In this document: positions 12,707 through 13,487 of the stretch, in pieces | Position numbering within the stretch: position 1 is the first letter of the stretch | How the letters are laid out: each line of letters begins with the position of its first letter | NCBI GenBank assembly: GCA_002476495.1 | Contig: DLKL01000022.1 | Location: 8,627 to 22,113 of the forward strand | Direction: 5' to 3' | Length of the DNA stretch: 13,487 bases | From: Lachnospiraceae bacterium UBA7589 | GTDB lineage: Bacteria; Bacillota; Clostridia; Lachnospirales; Lachnospiraceae | Position numbers and translations under genes: made by a program | Notes under the pieces: generated by a model | What the model was told of the DNA's origin: nothing | The model's database searches: none | Seen by the model: the letters and a program-made list of their open reading frames with translations, nothing else

Positions 12707-13453
12707 ATGAATTACATTAGGATTACAAAAGAAAACATAGACAAAGAACATATTTGCTGTGCCATGTCAGGTAAGCAAAGTGTTGTAAAAAAGAAATGGA
12801 TGAAGCAGCGTTTTGATGAGGGGCTTGTTTTTTACCGCAGTGAAGAACGAGGCAAATGCTTCATAGAATACATTCCGGCAGAAAATGCCTGGGTACCGAT
12901 TGAGGCAGAAGGCTGGCTATACATCAACTGTCTTTGGGTTTCAGGCTCCATGAAGGGACATGGGTACTCTGATGACCTGCTGGAGGAGTGCATCCGGGAT
13001 GCCGGGGTACAAGGGAAAAAAGGACTTTGTATTTTGTGTGCGGAGGGTCGGAAACGTGAATTTCTCGCTGATCCGAAGTTTCTGGCCTACAAGGGTTTCA
13101 AGACCGCAGACATATCCGACTGTGGTATCAATCTCATGTACCTGCCCTTTGAACCGGACATAGAACCACCGAAATTCAAAGAATGTGCCAGACATCCAAG
13201 GGTGGATGGTAAAGGCTTTGTCCTATATTATACAGATCAGTGTCCATATACCTTTTATTGGGTGCCAAAGGTGCAACAGGCTGCGAAGGAACACGGGATT
13301 CAGCTTACGGCCATTCATATCACGGACAAGGAGAGTGCCCGGAATGTCCCTGCACCGGTTACCACCTATGCATTGTTCCGGGACGGACAATTTCTGACCC
13401 AGGGCATCCAATCAGATAAGAAATTTCTGGCACTGGCGGGCTTCGGAGAATAA
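12707..13453 (+). CDS. yoaP: GNAT N-acetyltransferase fused to a YoaP-like domain
   Basis: The 248-residue protein has a GNAT-type N-terminal half. LYINCLWVSGSMKGHGYSDD (71-90) has the GxGY acetyl-CoA loop, and GLCILCAEGRKREFLADPKF leads to AYKGF. The C-terminal YoaP-like domain (about 165-248) contains GFVLYYTDQCPYTFYWVPKV (170-189) and PAPVTTYALFRDGQFLT (215-231), a thioredoxin-like pattern with a single CP in place of CxxC. The length matches Bacillus YoaP (about 250). Substrate unknown. AGGAGGAA precedes ATG 12707. It is visibly richer in G+C, with more CCG, CGG and CTG codons than its neighbours, suggesting a different origin. No promoter or operator is evident in the 117 bp upstream. 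Confidence 0.85.
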   Translation: MNYIRITKENIDKEHICCAMSGKQSVVKKKWMKQRFDEGLVFYRSEERGKCFIEYIPAENAWVPIEAEGWLYINCLWVSGSMKGHGYSDDLLEECIRDAGVQGKKGLCILCAEGRKREFLADPKFLAYKGFKTADISDCGINLMYLPFEPDIEPPKFKECARHPRVDGKGFVLYYTDQCPYTFYWVPKVQQAAKEHGIQLTAIHITDKESARNVPAPVTTYALFRDGQFLTQGIQSDKKFLALAGFGE

Positions 13454-13471
13454 AATGGTACAAAAACATAA

Positions 13472-13487
13472 ATAGCGGGAGGAGAAA
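13472..13487 (+). promoter_or_regulatory. Ribosome binding site of a gene beyond the right edge
   Basis: The window ends with GCGGGAGGAGAAA, a strong Shine-Dalgarno sequence 20 bp after the YoaP stop. The next start codon would fall just outside, so the YoaP gene probably heads a longer operon. Confidence 0.5.

Noticed and set aside
1..13487. CRISPR arrays, tRNA/rRNA genes, insertion sequences or integrases
   Set aside because: No regularly spaced repeats, no tRNA-like cloverleaf and no transposase or recombinase motifs were seen; the only clear direct repeat is the 27-nt pair at 8081 and 9083.

Overview
The window looks like chromosome from a low-GC Gram-positive Clostridia, most likely a Lachnospiraceae gut commensal. 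The grounds are AT-rich codon use, strong GGAGG-type ribosome binding sites, frequent TTG/GTG starts, and family content typical of that group (DUF4422 proteins, FkbM methyltransferases, Cys-rich KTR proteins, many small TetR/GNAT pairs). The genus is inferred and cannot be fixed from the sequence alone.

Layout. Positions 1-2406 are the end of a surface-glycan locus on the + strand: the tail of an unidentified CDS, an FkbM-type methyltransferase and a DUF4422 protein. At 2484-3833 (- strand) is a MATE efflux pump whose promoter has the textbook MerR layout (19-bp spacer filled by a perfect dyad). A roughly 440-bp gap with a forward promoter and gene debris leads to crcB (fluoride channel). 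From about 4750 onwards everything is on the + strand and the region becomes a mosaic: a GNAT; a TetR+GNAT operon; a decayed TetR/membrane-protein pseudogene; a WHG-like TetR with a 39-bp palindromic operator and a Cys-rich KTR gene; a five-helix membrane protein; a small operon of a 37-residue membrane peptide plus a zinc ribbon; an FMN reductase-like flavoprotein; debris; a PAP2-family membrane protein; an XRE regulator with a membrane domain; an internally deleted alpha/beta hydrolase; a lipoprotein; a second TetR; and a GNAT-YoaP fusion.

Two themes tie the accessory half together. First, three promoters (5352-5401, 8665-8713, 11887-11935) share one design: TTGACA, 17 bp, then TACTAT or TATAAT, with one pseudo-palindromic operator filling the spacer and a second starting 4-8 bp after the -10. 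The operators are TAAAC-N4-GTTTA at the first and T(T/G)ACC-N4-GG(T)TAA at the other two. Two of these promoters precede clearly paralogous TetR genes. The third precedes a small-protein operon with no regulator beside it, so the TetR at 11966 is a candidate trans-regulator. A fourth, isolated operator-like palindrome (6843-6860) sits at the promoter of the decayed TetR.

Second, several loci show the start of one gene joined to the end of the same or the next gene (6852-7201, 9729-9952, 11286-11471). In addition, a 27-nt tail/terminator module of a KTR gene is duplicated behind an unrelated zinc-ribbon gene. This suggests repeated small deletions and cassette exchange around regulator/resistance-type genes. 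No insertion sequence, integrase, CRISPR array, tRNA or rRNA was seen.
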